Source: Oscillospiraceae bacterium
GTDB taxonomy: Bacteria > Bacillota > Clostridia > Oscillospirales > Ruminococcaceae
Assembly (NCBI GenBank): GCA_015067175.1
Contig: SVMX01000001.1
Coordinates: 62,001-126,000, forward strand
Length of the DNA stretch: 64,000 nucleotides
Reading direction: 5' to 3'
Below, in pieces: positions 26,411-36,394 of the stretch (position 1 is the first letter of the stretch; each line of letters opens with the position of its first letter). The notes under the pieces were generated by a model. It was given only the letters and a program-made list of their open reading frames with translations, had not been told where the DNA came from and did not search any database. The translations under genes were made by a program, and so were the position numbers.

Positions 26411-27544
26411 TTACAGCGCTATTCGCTGCACCTCGTTATATCCGAGGAGATAAGCGTAACCGTTCATAATTATCATATCTGAATATACATCGTCAAGCTC
26501 ATATATCTTTATCTCCTGCAGCGCCCCATCATAAGAGCGTAGCTGTGAGCCTGACAGCACATAATATTTGCCGCTGTCTGTGCAAGCTCTTGTAAGCTTG
26601 TCAATATAAAGTGTTTTGGGATCGGTAAACATGTCATCATAAACCGTCAGCACATCGCCACTTGAAGTGGGATCGCTGAAAACTATGCACACTGCGCCGT
26701 CCTGCTGAGGTATATCATGGATAGTGTTACCGAAAACGCCTGTGGCGATCAGCTCGCCTGTTTCAATATCAAGTCTTGAGCAGCCGCCTCCTGTGATGGC
26801 ATAAACGCTCTTGCTGTCACAGCTTAGCTCGTATGAAATATCGCTTCCGATATATGTCTGCCATATATGCGACTCTGCATTGCCGAGGTCAAAGCGGAAT
26901 ATATACTGCTGAAGCTCGCCGTTCTGTGCGCCTAGAGCCGCAACAAAAATACTCTTGTCGTCCTCTGAAAACTCGACCTGCATTATCTTGTAGTTTGGAG
27001 ATGCCCAGCGGAATATCTGCTTGCCCTCGCCGTTATACACATAAAGGTAATTCGAATATCTCGTGGAAGTCGTTACGACAGCACAGCGATCATCGTTGCC
27101 TATAGAAGCGAAAACGATGCTGTCCTCCATTGGTTTTGCATATATCTCGCCTGTACGCGAAAACAGCTTAAATTCCTTGCCGTTTTTATCGTAGACAACA
27201 ACGCGTTTGTGATTTGACTCAGACACAGGGTTCTGGAAGCCATGCTGAACATTTGTTATCTGAGCTCCATCAGCATGGTAGGTGTAGATATAGGTATCAG
27301 TGAGCAGATAGAAGCTCTCGCCAAGCTCGTTGAGAGTGTAGCCCGCACTACCCGGAAGCTCCACAGGAAAGCCACCCTTGCTGACATCAAGCGCCGCGTC
27401 TTTAAACGGTGCGATTATGCTGCCCCAGTTGATGACAATAAGAATTATCACAAGCACTATCAAAAGCAGCACCGCAAGTCTGAACAAAAGCTTTCGTCCC
27501 GCGCGCTTTTTGCGGAATTTATTTATATTGTCGCGTTCCTCCAT
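26411..27544 (-). CDS. Single-pass membrane protein with beta-propeller-like domain (DUF5711-like)
   Basis: A 377-residue protein: a basic cytosolic end (KFRKKRAGRK), one membrane helix (LLFRLAVLLLIVLVIILIVINW, about residues 18-40) and a 330-residue external domain built of repeated four-strand units (YTYHADG, VYDKNGKEFKLFS, VYNGEGKQIFRW, YDGALQEIKIY), as in WD/YVTN-type propellers. I believe it belongs to DUF5711 but cannot confirm. The start MEERDNIN at 27544 follows GAGGAGGG; a reading to 27679 would overlap truA and is rejected. Function unknown. Confidence 0.75.
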   Translation of the reverse strand: MEERDNINKFRKKRAGRKLLFRLAVLLLIVLVIILIVINWGSIIAPFKDAALDVSKGGFPVELPGSAGYTLNELGESFYLLTDTYIYTYHADGAQITNVQHGFQNPVSESNHKRVVVYDKNGKEFKLFSRTGEIYAKPMEDSIVFASIGNDDRCAVVTTSTRYSNYLYVYNGEGKQIFRWASPNYKIMQVEFSEDDKSIFVAALGAQNGELQQYIFRFDLGNAESHIWQTYIGSDISYELSCDSKSVYAITGGGCSRLDIETGELIATGVFGNTIHDIPQQDGAVCIVFSDPTSSGDVLTVYDDMFTDPKTLYIDKLTRACTDSGKYYVLSGSQLRSYDGALQEIKIYELDDVYSDMIIMNGYAYLLGYNEVQRIAL

Positions 27545-27563
27545 GAAGCGCCCTCCTCGCTGT

Positions 27564-28307
27564 TTAATAAAACACCTTGTTGAGATAAAGTCCGTTCGGC
27601 GGCAGTGTAATTCCGCTGAGCGAACGGTCGCCCGTTTCAAGGGCGCTGATGATGTCAGCCTCGGTGCGTCTGCCCTCACTTATGTAAAGCAGCGTACCCG
27701 TAACTATCCTCACCATATTATACAGAAAGCCGTTTCCGCTTATGCGCACCTCGCAGACATCGTCTTTTAGCTCTATCGAAATGTCATAGATAGTGCGCAC
27801 TGTCGTTTTCATTCGCGCCTTACCCTCTGCGCGGCAAAAACCGCCGAAATCATGCTCGCCGACAAGAAGCTTCGCCGCACGGCGCATCGCTTCGATATCA
27901 AGCTTATAGGGGTAGTGGAATGCGAGGTCCTGCAAAAAAACATCGCGCTGAGGCTTATTATTTATGAGATAGACATACTCCTTGCCCTTGGCGCAATAAC
28001 GCGCATGGAACTCCTCGTCGGCCTCCTCGCAGGAAAGCACCGCGATATCGGGCGGCAAAAGCGTGTTCATGCCCTTTACGAAGCCCTCGCAGGGAATACG
28101 GTTGTCTATATGAACATTAAAGCAGAACTGCCGCGCGTGTACTCCCGTATCGGTGCGCGAACAGCCGTATATGACAGGCGCAGGCATTTTCAGCAGCTTT
28201 CCGACAGCCTTTTCCACAGTTTCCTGAATGGTAGCTGCGTTGTCCTGCCGCTGAAAGCCGTGATAAGCTGCTCCGTTATATGCAATGAATACCTTTAGAT
28301 TTCTCAT
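27564..28307 (-). CDS. truA: tRNA pseudouridine synthase A
   Basis: A 247-residue enzyme that makes pseudouridine at positions 38-40 of tRNA anticodon arms. The catalytic aspartate is in GCSRTDTGVHA near residue 53, and the family segments FHARYCAKGKEYVYLI and FLYNMVRIVTGTLL are intact. It follows ecfT at a spacing of 15 bases; the ecfA-ecfT-truA order is conserved in Firmicutes. Confidence 0.96.
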   Translation of the reverse strand: MRNLKVFIAYNGAAYHGFQRQDNAATIQETVEKAVGKLLKMPAPVIYGCSRTDTGVHARQFCFNVHIDNRIPCEGFVKGMNTLLPPDIAVLSCEEADEEFHARYCAKGKEYVYLINNKPQRDVFLQDLAFHYPYKLDIEAMRRAAKLLVGEHDFGGFCRAEGKARMKTTVRTIYDISIELKDDVCEVRISGNGFLYNMVRIVTGTLLYISEGRRTEADIISALETGDRSLSGITLPPNGLYLNKVFY

Positions 28308-28322
28308 GTTGATATCTCCGTT

Positions 28323-29135
28323 TTAGGGGAGTATGGGAAAGAAGTTGATAGCAATAACGCCGCCAAGCAGCGCAATAACTATCAGCAGCGCAACGTAGTC
28401 ACGCGGCGCAGTTTTAAGCTGACGAAGCCTTGTTCTTCCGTCGCCGCCTCTGTAGCAGCGGCACTCCATCGCTGTTGCAAGCTCATTGGCACGCTTGAAA
28501 GCAGATACGAACAGCGGAATAAGCACAGGTATAAGCGCCTTTGCCTTTTTGATAAGTCCGCCGCTGTCAAGCTCAGCGCCTCTTGCCTTCTGCGCACACA
28601 TTATCTTGTCCGTTTCCTCGACAAGCGTAGGAATAAAGCGCAGCGCTATCGTCATCATCATCGACAGCTCATGCACGGGAAAGCGCAGCTTTTTCAGCGG
28701 TGAAAGGATACGCTCTATCGCATCTGTAAGCATGATAGGCGATGTTGTATAGGTGAGCAGTGACATTCCCACGATAAGCGAAATAACGCGTATCAGCATA
28801 AAGGAAGCCATTTTAATGCCCTCCGGGTAGATAGTAAATATCCACCACTGCACGAGCGGCTCCTCGCCCTTTATAAAGAAAAGGTTCAGTATCGCGGTGA
28901 AAAGCATAAGCGGCACGATGGGCTTTATGCTCTTCAATATCATGATAAGCTTGATGTTCGCCGCAATATAGCAGAACACCATAAACAAAGTGCATATAAG
29001 CAGCCCTGTATAGCTCTGTGCGGTGAATATCGCAACAAGATACAGAACATCGAGCAGCAGCTTCATGCGGCTGTCGAGCCTGTGCACGACAGAATTTCCC
29101 GGGAAATACTGTCCTATCGTTATATCCTTTATCAT
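28323..29135 (-). CDS. ecfT: ECF transporter transmembrane subunit T
   Basis: A 270-residue membrane protein that links the two ECF ATPases to exchangeable substrate-binding S subunits. It begins GQYFPGNSVVHRLDSRMKLLL, has about five hydrophobic segments, and carries the two coupling-helix Ala-Arg-Gly type signatures, of which AQKARGAELDSGG near residue 185 is clear. It lies 5 bases after the fused ATPase gene, with the ribosome site AAGGGT inside that gene's end. No S component is encoded nearby, as expected of a group II module serving several S subunits. Confidence 0.95.
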   Translation of the reverse strand: MIKDITIGQYFPGNSVVHRLDSRMKLLLDVLYLVAIFTAQSYTGLLICTLFMVFCYIAANIKLIMILKSIKPIVPLMLFTAILNLFFIKGEEPLVQWWIFTIYPEGIKMASFMLIRVISLIVGMSLLTYTTSPIMLTDAIERILSPLKKLRFPVHELSMMMTIALRFIPTLVEETDKIMCAQKARGAELDSGGLIKKAKALIPVLIPLFVSAFKRANELATAMECRCYRGGDGRTRLRQLKTAPRDYVALLIVIALLGGVIAINFFPILP

Positions 29136-29140
29136 TTATT

Positions 29141-30898
29141 CTACCCTTTGATAAGGCTCAGCAGACGCTCTGCCGCCCTTTCTGTCGTATAAATATCGTT
29201 TCCTATATCTGTTCCAAGCTCTTTGAGCAGATGCGACATACGCGTTACCTGCGGAACATCTAGGCCAATCCTCGCAAGCTCGTCCGTACGCTCGAATACT
29301 CTGTCTGTATCGTCATAGCAGAAAAGCTGCGCCTTGTTCATTACAAGCACCTTTGTCGCGTATTTTACTATATCCTCCATCGAGTGAGAAACGAGAAGTA
29401 TCGTCTTTCCCGATGTTTCGTGATAGTGCTTTATGCGTGCAAGTATCTTATCTCTGCCTTTTGGGTCAAGTCCCGCGGCAGGCTCGTCAAGGATAAGCAC
29501 CTCGGGGTCCATCGCAAGAACTCCCGCAAGCGCAACGCGGCGCTGCTGTCCGCCCGAAAGCTCAAACGGCGAGCGTGTAAGCAAGTGGGTTATATCCATG
29601 CTTTCAGCCGCAGCCTGAACACGCTTTTGTATCTCCTCATCGGAAAGTCCCATGTTTTTAGGGCCGTAGGCAATATCCTTTGCCACAGTCTCCTCAAAAA
29701 GCTGATGCTCTGAATACTGAAAAACTATGCCTACCTTAAAGCGGATATCACGGATATTGACATTCTTATCCCAAATGCTCACACCGTCAACCAGTACTTC
29801 GCCCGACGTAGGCTTTATAAGTCCGTTGAGATGCTGAATAAGCGTGGATTTTCCGCTGCCCGTGTGTCCGATTATTCCCACGAACTCGCCTTTTTTTACC
29901 GAAAGGCTAACATGGTCAACGGCGGTCTTTTCAAACGGAGTTCCAACGCTGTATTTGTAGGTAACTCCCTTTGTTTCGATAACGCCGTCGTGGTCTTGCT
30001 CGCGCTCATCAAGCTGAACACGCTCGTGAAGTCTGACAGTGCCTTTTTTCGGAAGCGCGGCGATAGCCTCTGCACATTCCCGCTCGAATATCAGCTCACC
30101 CGAGATATCTACGCCGTTATCACGCAGCATATGTGTAAGCTCCGTCACCTGCGGCACATCAAGACCAACAGATTTGAGGCGCTCTACCTGAGAAAAAATC
30201 TTCTTCGGAACATCGTCCATTATAACGCAGCCCTTGTCCATAACCACAACGCGGTCAGCCTGTGCCGCCTCGTCCATGTAATGGGTTATCAGAACGACGG
30301 TTATTCCCTTATCTTTATTAAGGTGCTTGATGGTGCGCATCACCTCGCGCCTGCCCTTAGGATCAAGCATAGCGGTAGGCTCGTCCATAACGATACAGCG
30401 CGGCTGCATTGCGATTATTCCCGCGATAGCGATACGCTGCTTCTGTCCGCCCGAAAGCTGGTGCGGCGCGTGCTCGCGGAACTCATACATATCGACCTGC
30501 TTCAGCGCATTGTCTACTCTCTCGCGTATCTCAGCGGGAGGAACACCCAAGTTTTCGGGAGCAAACGCAACGTCCTCCTCCACGATAGTCGCAACAAGCT
30601 GATTATCGGGATTTTGGAACACCATACCAACTGTCTGACGCACATCGAACAGCCTTTCCTCATCGGAGGTGTCTATTCCGTCAACGATGACCTTGCCCTC
30701 AGTTGGAGTAAGTATCGCGTTGAAGTGCTTTGCAAGCGTGGATTTTCCGCAGCCGTTGTGACCTAGAACAGCTAAAAACTGACCCTCGGGCACAGAAAGG
30801 CTTATATTTTTAAGCACTGTATTGCGCTCTGTTATGTTTCCCTCTTCGTCCTGAGTGATATAATCAAAGCTTAGATTTTCAACTTCTATGATGTTCAA
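29141..30898 (-). CDS. Fused ECF transporter ATPase (EcfA1-EcfA2 in one chain)
   Basis: A 585-residue protein with two complete ABC ATPase domains. Domain 1 (residues 1-240) has Walker [11 protein letters not shown]-loop QNPDNQ, signature LSGGQKQ and [11 protein letters not shown]. Domain 2 (about 303-550) has [26 protein letters not shown] and [11 protein letters not shown]. Each domain ends with its own helical ECF tail ([15 protein letters not shown] and [15 protein letters not shown]). In most bacteria these are two genes, ecfA1 and ecfA2; here they form one chain joined by a linker near residues 275-300. The start is TTG at 30898, six bases after AGAGGGT. Both halves look catalytically intact. 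Confidence 0.95.
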   Translation of the reverse strand: MNIIEVENLSFDYITQDEEGNITERNTVLKNISLSVPEGQFLAVLGHNGCGKSTLAKHFNAILTPTEGKVIVDGIDTSDEERLFDVRQTVGMVFQNPDNQLVATIVEEDVAFAPENLGVPPAEIRERVDNALKQVDMYEFREHAPHQLSGGQKQRIAIAGIIAMQPRCIVMDEPTAMLDPKGRREVMRTIKHLNKDKGITVVLITHYMDEAAQADRVVVMDKGCVIMDDVPKKIFSQVERLKSVGLDVPQVTELTHMLRDNGVDISGELIFERECAEAIAALPKKGTVRLHERVQLDEREQDHDGVIETKGVTYKYSVGTPFEKTAVDHVSLSVKKGEFVGIIGHTGSGKSTLIQHLNGLIKPTSGEVLVDGVSIWDKNVNIRDIRFKVGIVFQYSEHQLFEETVAKDIAYGPKNMGLSDEEIQKRVQAAAESMDITHLLTRSPFELSGGQQRRVALAGVLAMDPEVLILDEPAAGLDPKGRDKILARIKHYHETSGKTILLVSHSMEDIVKYATKVLVMNKAQLFCYDDTDRVFERTDELARIGLDVPQVTRMSHLLKELGTDIGNDIYTTERAAERLLSLIKG

Positions 30899-30918
30899 TC
30901 GTTCTACCCTCTTACATC

Positions 30919-30956
30919 ATCTTTTATCGGACACGGCAATCCGTGCCCCTACAAAA
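30919..30956. repeat. Candidate dispersed palindromic repeat
   Basis: Between the methyltransferase and ecfA genes lies GTAGGGGCACGG-ATTG-CCGTGTCC on the minus strand, an 8-bp hairpin with one G-U pair. Short units starting TGTAGGGGC with a palindrome are scattered in many Firmicutes genomes. Only one copy is seen here, so repeat status is inference. It may also act as a weak terminator. Confidence 0.45.
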
Positions 30957-30958
30957 TA

Positions 30959-31825
30959 TCATTTAAATCTGACAATCGCCGTACTTCCGCATGGAAGCGC
31001 CATTCCGGTCTGCTTTACGGGAAGGCCTATCTCCTCGGAGATTATGTCGATATCAAAGCGCTTGCCCACTGTAGTGTGCAGAAGATAACTCATGACCGAG
31101 GCGGAAAGTCCCGTTGTGTAGCTGTTTAAGAGAATAAACAGCGGCTTATCAGAAAGAAGCTGTGTTATCATAGTCATGAGGTCGTAGATGTTATCCTCTA
31201 ATCTCCACATCTCGCCGTTTGTTCCTCTGCCGTAGCTCGGCGGGTCAAGGATAATTCCGTCATAGCGCGTTCCGCGGCGTATCTCGCGACCGATGAATTT
31301 CACCGCGTCATCAACAATCCAGCGTATGGGCTTATCGGACAGTCCCGAAAGCTTCGCGTTAGTGCGCGCCCAATCGACCATACCCTTAACCGCGTCACAG
31401 TGGCAGACGGAGGCGCCCGCCTTTGCACAGGCAAGCGTTGCTCCGCCTGTGTAGGCAAAAAGATTGAGCACGTTTATGGGGCGGTCTGCATTGCGTATCT
31501 CTTTCATGCAGTAGTCCCAGTTCACAGCCTGCTCGGGGAAAAGTCCCGTATGCTTAAAGCCTGTGGGCTTTACCATAAAAGTAAGCTCGCCATACTTTAT
31601 CTGCCAGCTCTCGGGGAGCTTTCTGCGGTAGTCCCAACTGCCGCCGCCCGAAGACGAGCGGTTATATTTAGCGTGAGCGCTGTGCCACTCTGGTGCCTCG
31701 CCCTCGCACTTCCATATTATCTGCGGGTCGGGACGGATAAGAGTAACATCGCCCCAGCGCTCCAGACGCTCGCCGTCTGATGTATCTATAAGGCAGTAAT
31801 CCTGCCACTTGTCTGAAATCCTCAT
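30959..31825 (-). CDS. Class I SAM-dependent methyltransferase (RlmI/RlmL-like)
   Basis: A 288-residue protein with a Rossmann methyltransferase core. Motif I is VLNLFAYTGGATLACAKAGA near residue 118, followed by an acidic strand end HCDAVKGMVDWARTNA. The catalytic-type motif is ILDPPSYGRG near residue 199, as in the rRNA methyltransferases RlmI and RlmK. An N-terminal beta-rich segment of about 85 residues precedes the core. The target is probably 23S rRNA, but the base is not predictable. AAAGGACG precedes the ATG. Confidence 0.87.
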   Translation of the reverse strand: MRISDKWQDYCLIDTSDGERLERWGDVTLIRPDPQIIWKCEGEAPEWHSAHAKYNRSSSGGGSWDYRRKLPESWQIKYGELTFMVKPTGFKHTGLFPEQAVNWDYCMKEIRNADRPINVLNLFAYTGGATLACAKAGASVCHCDAVKGMVDWARTNAKLSGLSDKPIRWIVDDAVKFIGREIRRGTRYDGIILDPPSYGRGTNGEMWRLEDNIYDLMTMITQLLSDKPLFILLNSYTTGLSASVMSYLLHTTVGKRFDIDIISEEIGLPVKQTGMALPCGSTAIVRFK

Positions 31826-31847
31826 GTTTAGTCGTCCTTTAATATTT

Positions 31848-33200
31848 TTAGCAAAGCGCCGCTTTTACCTCGTCTGCAATATCATTTGCAAGCTGCTCAA
31901 CAAGCTGCTTGTCGATACCCTCCAGCATAACGCGTACCAACGGCTCTGTTCCGCTTTCGCGTACAAGCACTCTGCCGCTGTCGCCAAGCCTTGCTTCGGC
32001 GTCTGCAATCTTATCTGTGATTGAGGGAGTTTCGCTCCATCTGCCCTTGCCCTGCTCGGTTATCTTGACATTTACAAGCACCTGAGGGTAGTCGGTTATG
32101 TCCTTTACAAGCTCGGAAAGCTTCATTCCAGTTTGCTTCATAACCTTTAAAAGCATAGCCGCTGTGAGCTGTCCGTCGCCTGTTGTGGCATAGTCAAGCA
32201 GGATTATATGTCCCGACTGCTCGCCGCCTATATTATAACCGTTTTTCTGCATTTCCTCCAGAACATAGCGGTCGCCTACCTTTGCGCAAAGAGTATTTAT
32301 GCCGTTCTGTTTCATGTAGTTATGGAAGCCAAGGTTGCTCATTACCGTTACAACGGCGGTATCGCCTTTAAGCTGACCTATGCTCTTAAGGTATTTCGCA
32401 ACAACTGCGATAATTCTGTCGCCGTCAACCACATTTCCGTTTTCGTCTACAGCAAGACAGCGGTCTGCGTCGCCGTCAAATGCGAAGCCTGCTTTCAGCC
32501 CGTTGCGTCTTACATAAGCGGCAAGCTTCTCAATGTGAGTAGAGCCGCATTTGTCGTTGATGTTAGTGCCGTCGGGGGTATTTGCAATAAAGCTTCCATT
32601 TACGCCGAGCGTTCTGAAAAGCTTCTCCGCTGTAGCTGCGGAGCTGCCGTTTGCACAGTCAAAGCCGATATCCATACCCGAAAGGTCGATATCAACACAC
32701 TGCTTTATGTAATTTATGTAATCATCTGCGGCATTTGAGCGACGCATGATATTGCCGACCTCTGTTCCCTCGCGGAGTTTTATCTCCTCAGGGCGGTCGA
32801 GAATAAGCGCCTCTATTTCCTCCTCAACGCTGTCAGGAAGCTTAAAGCCCTCACCCGAAAACAGCTTGATACCGTTGTATTCAACCGAATTATGCGAAGC
32901 GGATATCATAACGCCCGCGTCAGCCCTGTAAGCCTTTACAAGATACGCCACAGCGGGAGTAGGCACAACGCCGAGAAGTTCTGCCTGTGCGCCCACAGAC
33001 GCAAGACCTGCCGCAAGCGCGCCCTCAAGTATCCTTGACGAGATGCGTGTATCCATACCAACAAGTATGCGTGGGTGCGCCTTGCCGCTCTCCTTTGTGA
33101 GAACGTGAGCCGCTGCCCTGCCTATCTCCATAGCACGCTCACAGGTAAGCTCCGTTATTGCAACGCCGCGTGCGCCGTCTGTTCCGAAAATTCTTGCCAT
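31848..33200 (-). CDS. glmM: Phosphoglucosamine mutase
   Basis: A 450-residue alpha-phosphohexomutase that converts glucosamine-6-phosphate to glucosamine-1-phosphate for peptidoglycan precursors. It begins ARIFGTDGARGVA. The phosphoserine loop is ISASHNSVEYNG near residue 100, the metal loop is DGDADRC near residue 242, the sugar loop is GGEQSGHI and the phosphate-binding loop is RESGTEPLVRVM near the end. GGGGGAAATAAC precedes the ATG. It lies downstream of ruvB with a gap of 51 bases. Confidence 0.96.
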   Translation of the reverse strand: MARIFGTDGARGVAITELTCERAMEIGRAAAHVLTKESGKAHPRILVGMDTRISSRILEGALAAGLASVGAQAELLGVVPTPAVAYLVKAYRADAGVMISASHNSVEYNGIKLFSGEGFKLPDSVEEEIEALILDRPEEIKLREGTEVGNIMRRSNAADDYINYIKQCVDIDLSGMDIGFDCANGSSAATAEKLFRTLGVNGSFIANTPDGTNINDKCGSTHIEKLAAYVRRNGLKAGFAFDGDADRCLAVDENGNVVDGDRIIAVVAKYLKSIGQLKGDTAVVTVMSNLGFHNYMKQNGINTLCAKVGDRYVLEEMQKNGYNIGGEQSGHIILLDYATTGDGQLTAAMLLKVMKQTGMKLSELVKDITDYPQVLVNVKITEQGKGRWSETPSITDKIADAEARLGDSGRVLVRESGTEPLVRVMLEGIDKQLVEQLANDIADEVKAALC

Positions 33201-33251
33201 GTTATTTCCCCCAACATAATTATTATATTTTTGTGTTCTTTATAGATAGAT

Positions 33252-34301
33252 TTACTCTAAAGTCTGCTGACCGTCCTTCATTATACCCAAATGCTTATAA
33301 GCAAGCGCTGTTGCGGTTCTTCCGCGCGGGGTTCTTGCTACAAAGCCAAGCTGCATCAGAAAAGGCTCGCAGACCTCCTCTAAGGTCACGCTCTCCTCGC
33401 CAAGCGCCGAAGCAAGCGTTTCAAGTCCGACAGGGCCGCCGTTGTAGCCCTTGATAATCATTTCAAGGAAGCGCTTGTCAAGACTATCAAGTCCGAGCTT
33501 ATCTATTTCAAGCCTGTCGAGTGCGATGTCGGCTATCTCACGGTCTATCTTGCCGTTGCCGAGGACATCGGCAAAATCGCGCACGCGCTTTAAAAGGCGA
33601 TTGGCGATACGCGGAGTTCCGCGGGAACGCCTTGCTATCTCCATCGCGCCGTCCCTTGTGCAAGGTATCGCGAGTATTATCGCTGAGCGCTGAACGATAT
33701 CGCAAAGCTCCTCAGCATTGTAAAGCTCAAGCCTTTGCACTACGCCGAAGCGGTCACGAAGCGGAGCGGAAAGCTGTCCCGAGCGCGTCGTTGCGCCGAT
33801 AAGCGTAAAATGTGGTAGATCTATGCGGATAGACCTTGCAGACGGCCCGTTACCCATGATGATGTCAAGGACATAGTCCTCCATCGCAGGATACAGCACC
33901 TCCTCCACCTGGCGGGAAAGTCGGTGTATCTCGTCGATAAACAGCACATCGTTTGGCTGAAGATTTGTCAGCAGCGCGGCAAGGTCGCCCGCCTTTTCAA
34001 TAGCGGGACCCGATGTCACGCGAATATTTACGCCCATCTCGTTTGCTATGATGCAAGAAAGCGTGGTCTTACCAAGTCCGGGAGGGCCATACAGAAGAAC
34101 ATGGTCAAGGCACTCTCCGCGCTTTTTAGCCGCTTCAATATACACCGCCATGTTTTCCTTTACCTTTTCCTGTCCGATGTACTCGGAAAGCACCTTGGGG
34201 CGCAGGCTGTATTCTATATCGGTATCTGATGCATTATATTCGGGTTCGACGATTCTGCCACTAGGCGCGAACATATCCTCCGAACTATTCATTTCCAGCA
34301 T
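33252..34301 (-). CDS. ruvB: Holliday junction branch migration helicase RuvB
   Basis: A 349-residue AAA+ motor that drives branch migration with RuvA. Walker A is GPPGLGKTT near residue 63, Walker B is [10 protein letters not shown], sensor 1 follows in [11 protein letters not shown], and the C-terminal winged helix contains [13 protein letters not shown] and [17 protein letters not shown]. The start is placed at the ATG at 34301, seven bases after AAGGGTG; GTG at 34310 and ATG at 34292 remain possible. It overlaps the TPR gene upstream, which separates it from ruvA. Confidence 0.96.
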   Translation of the reverse strand: MLEMNSSEDMFAPSGRIVEPEYNASDTDIEYSLRPKVLSEYIGQEKVKENMAVYIEAAKKRGECLDHVLLYGPPGLGKTTLSCIIANEMGVNIRVTSGPAIEKAGDLAALLTNLQPNDVLFIDEIHRLSRQVEEVLYPAMEDYVLDIIMGNGPSARSIRIDLPHFTLIGATTRSGQLSAPLRDRFGVVQRLELYNAEELCDIVQRSAIILAIPCTRDGAMEIARRSRGTPRIANRLLKRVRDFADVLGNGKIDREIADIALDRLEIDKLGLDSLDKRFLEMIIKGYNGGPVGLETLASALGEESVTLEEVCEPFLMQLGFVARTPRGRTATALAYKHLGIMKDGQQTLE

Positions 34302-35268
34302 CTTCTTCACCCTTTTCGCATTTTTTGTTTAGATCACAGTGCTCACATGAGGAGGTGCACTTCGGCTTTTTCTCCTCTTCGGTCTGAATGTGTCTGTAAT
34401 ACTCACTGGGCAGGTCGCTTCCATCAGCTCCCTGCGCATTATTGAACTCGTATATCGCAGTCATACGCTTGGACAGCTTATCAGCGTCCTCATAGCCGCA
34501 CAAGATTGCTTTTTCGTAATACTCGCGGCATTTGTCGTCATCTCGGTGCATAGCGTATATCGTCGCAAGCTCGGAAAAAACCAGAGGGTGATTCTCCTGT
34601 ATTGTGAGAAGCTCCTCAAGTGCTGATATAGCCTTGTCGTCCTCGCCGCGCACCATATGTATCTTGGCGATACTGAATCTTGAATAGCCGTGATTCGGGT
34701 CGTAATGCAAAGCCTGCTCAAAGCAATACATAGCCTTGTCAAGCTTGCCGTCAACGTAGTATGCGTGACCCAGACGCGACTGTATATCCGCATTATCGGG
34801 AGCGTAATCCGCCGCCTTGCGGTAGCACCACAGCAGCTTTGAGCTGTCATCTGCTGCCTCATACAGCCTTACAAGCCACTCAACACAGAAAAGCTGATTC
34901 TGTCTTACATCTGCAAGAGAAAGCGCACTGATAAGCAGCTCTTCGGCACGGGCGCTGTCGCCCTTAATCATATAGTATATGCCTTTATGGGCGGTCTTTG
35001 CGACCTTATCCTTCATCACAGCCTTGAAGCTATCTCTGCCCATAGCTTTGAAAGCAGCACGGCGGCATTTAAGCTCATAACCAAAGGTGTTGCCGAGGAT
35101 AACCGACAGGCACAGCATAACAGCCATGGCCACAACACCTCCGCCGGCTATAATGACCACATCTCTCTCTTTTTCGAGCACGAAATAAGCCACTGCAACA
35201 AGTGCAAAGCAGAATATAAGACACAAGACTGCGGCCAACAATGAGCCGCGCGGGCTATGCTTTCCCAA
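34285..35268 (-). CDS. Membrane-anchored TPR protein inserted between ruvA and ruvB
   Basis: A 327-residue protein. Two hydrophobic helices lie at about residues 10-32 and 38-60 ([22 protein letters not shown] and [17 protein letters not shown]), followed by about six tetratricopeptide repeats ([38 protein letters not shown] is the clearest region), so the repeats probably face the cytoplasm. The end holds C-x3-C-x2-C-x5-C ([14 protein letters not shown]), perhaps a metal site. The start is TTG at 35268, placed ideally after AGAGGAGG; no ATG fits. It overlaps ruvB by 17 bases. Function unknown; a scaffold role is likely for TPR proteins. Confidence 0.82.
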   Translation of the reverse strand: MGKHSPRGSLLAAVLCLIFCFALVAVAYFVLEKERDVVIIAGGGVVAMAVMLCLSVILGNTFGYELKCRRAAFKAMGRDSFKAVMKDKVAKTAHKGIYYMIKGDSARAEELLISALSLADVRQNQLFCVEWLVRLYEAADDSSKLLWCYRKAADYAPDNADIQSRLGHAYYVDGKLDKAMYCFEQALHYDPNHGYSRFSIAKIHMVRGEDDKAISALEELLTIQENHPLVFSELATIYAMHRDDDKCREYYEKAILCGYEDADKLSKRMTAIYEFNNAQGADGSDLPSEYYRHIQTEEEKKPKCTSSCEHCDLNKKCEKGEEDAGNE

Positions 35269-35282
35269 CGCAATTCCTCCTC

Positions 35283-35882
35283 TTAGCTTCCGAGCTTTTT
35301 CAGCGCGTGCTTTATTATCTCCTCGACAGAAGCGTCGGGGCTTACACCAACGACAGCATTCTGCGCCTGCGCCATCGGGAAGCCGAGCACGCAAAGCGCT
35401 GTAAGCGCCTCGGAAACATTGTTTCCTCCCGCAATTGCCGCGGAAGGCTCTGCAGCAAAGTCCACAGCGGAGATATGCTGCTCCTTTGCAACCTTATCTT
35501 TAAGCTCAAGAACTATCCTCTGTGCGGTCTTTGCACCGATTCCCGGACAGCGGGTAAGGGTTTTGCTGTCGCCAGTTGTGATACACAGCGCAAGCTTAGA
35601 TGGATTAAGCTCGGAAAGTATCGACAATGCCGCCTTAGGGCCAACGCCCGAAACGGAAAGAAGCTGCTTAAAGCAGGAAAGCTCCGCAGTATCCGCAAAG
35701 CCAAAAAGATCGACCGCGTCCTCTCTGACATGGAGGTATGTAAACAGCTTGACCTCGCCGCTTGAGCCTATCTGCTTCAGCGTGTTCATCGTGGTGCGGC
35801 ACGCATAGCCTACACCTGCGCACTCAACTACCGCAAGCGACGGCTCGGTGTGGATAAGCTCTCCTCTTACACTGTATATCAT
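35283..35882 (-). CDS. ruvA: Holliday junction branch migration protein RuvA
   Basis: A 199-residue DNA-junction-binding protein. Domain I (1-62) is an OB fold, MIYSVRGELIHTEPSLAVVEC. The two helix-hairpin-helix motifs are LLSVSGVGPKAALSIL near residue 75 and LTRCPGIGAKTAQRIVLELK near residue 110. Domain III (about 150-199) contacts RuvB (EALTALCVLGF). It overlaps the ruvC stop by one base (TAATG). It sits in the order ruvC-ruvA-TPR-ruvB. Confidence 0.96.
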   Translation of the reverse strand: MIYSVRGELIHTEPSLAVVECAGVGYACRTTMNTLKQIGSSGEVKLFTYLHVREDAVDLFGFADTAELSCFKQLLSVSGVGPKAALSILSELNPSKLALCITTGDSKTLTRCPGIGAKTAQRIVLELKDKVAKEQHISAVDFAAEPSAAIAGGNNVSEALTALCVLGFPMAQAQNAVVGVSPDASVEEIIKHALKKLGS

Positions 35883-36394
35883 TATTTCTTACCTTTCTCC
35901 ATTGCAAGTATCCTTGACAGCGCTGAGCCGCTGGAATGTCCGTGGCAAATAGCCAAAGCGACTGCGTCCGCCGTATCATCGGGCTTCGGGCATTCTTTAA
36001 GGCTAAGGATATTTTTAACCATCTCCTGCACCTGATGCTTTTCAGCTCTGCCGTAGCCAACGACCGCCTGTTTTACCTGAAGCGGCGTATATTCGAATAT
36101 CTCGATACCGCGCTGCGCCGCGGCGAGCATTATAACTCCCCTTGCCTGCGCAACATCAATACCTGTGGTTTTGTTGTTTGTGAAATACAGCCGCTCTATC
36201 GACATACAATCAGGCTTCGCCATATCCAGCAGACTGCACATATCGTCATAGATCTCTTTAAGACGGCTGTCAAAGGGCTTTCCCGCTTCTGTGGTGATAG
36301 CCCCGTAATTCACGACCGTAAACTTGTTTCTGTCATAATCAAGCACCCCGTAGCCAACTATCGCATAGCCGGGGTCAATTCCCAAAATACGCAT
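35882..36394 (-). CDS. ruvC: Crossover junction endodeoxyribonuclease RuvC
   Basis: A 170-residue Holliday junction resolvase. The four acidic residues of the RNase H-like site are visible: D in GIDPGYAIVGYG (residue 6), E in SIERLYF near residue 66, and the D-D pair in DDTADAVALAICH near residue 140. It is the expected length. It overlaps the radical SAM gene by one base upstream and ruvA by one base downstream, so the four genes are tightly coupled. Confidence 0.96.
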   Translation of the reverse strand: MRILGIDPGYAIVGYGVLDYDRNKFTVVNYGAITTEAGKPFDSRLKEIYDDMCSLLDMAKPDCMSIERLYFTNNKTTGIDVAQARGVIMLAAAQRGIEIFEYTPLQVKQAVVGYGRAEKHQVQEMVKNILSLKECPKPDDTADAVALAICHGHSSGSALSRILAMEKGKK

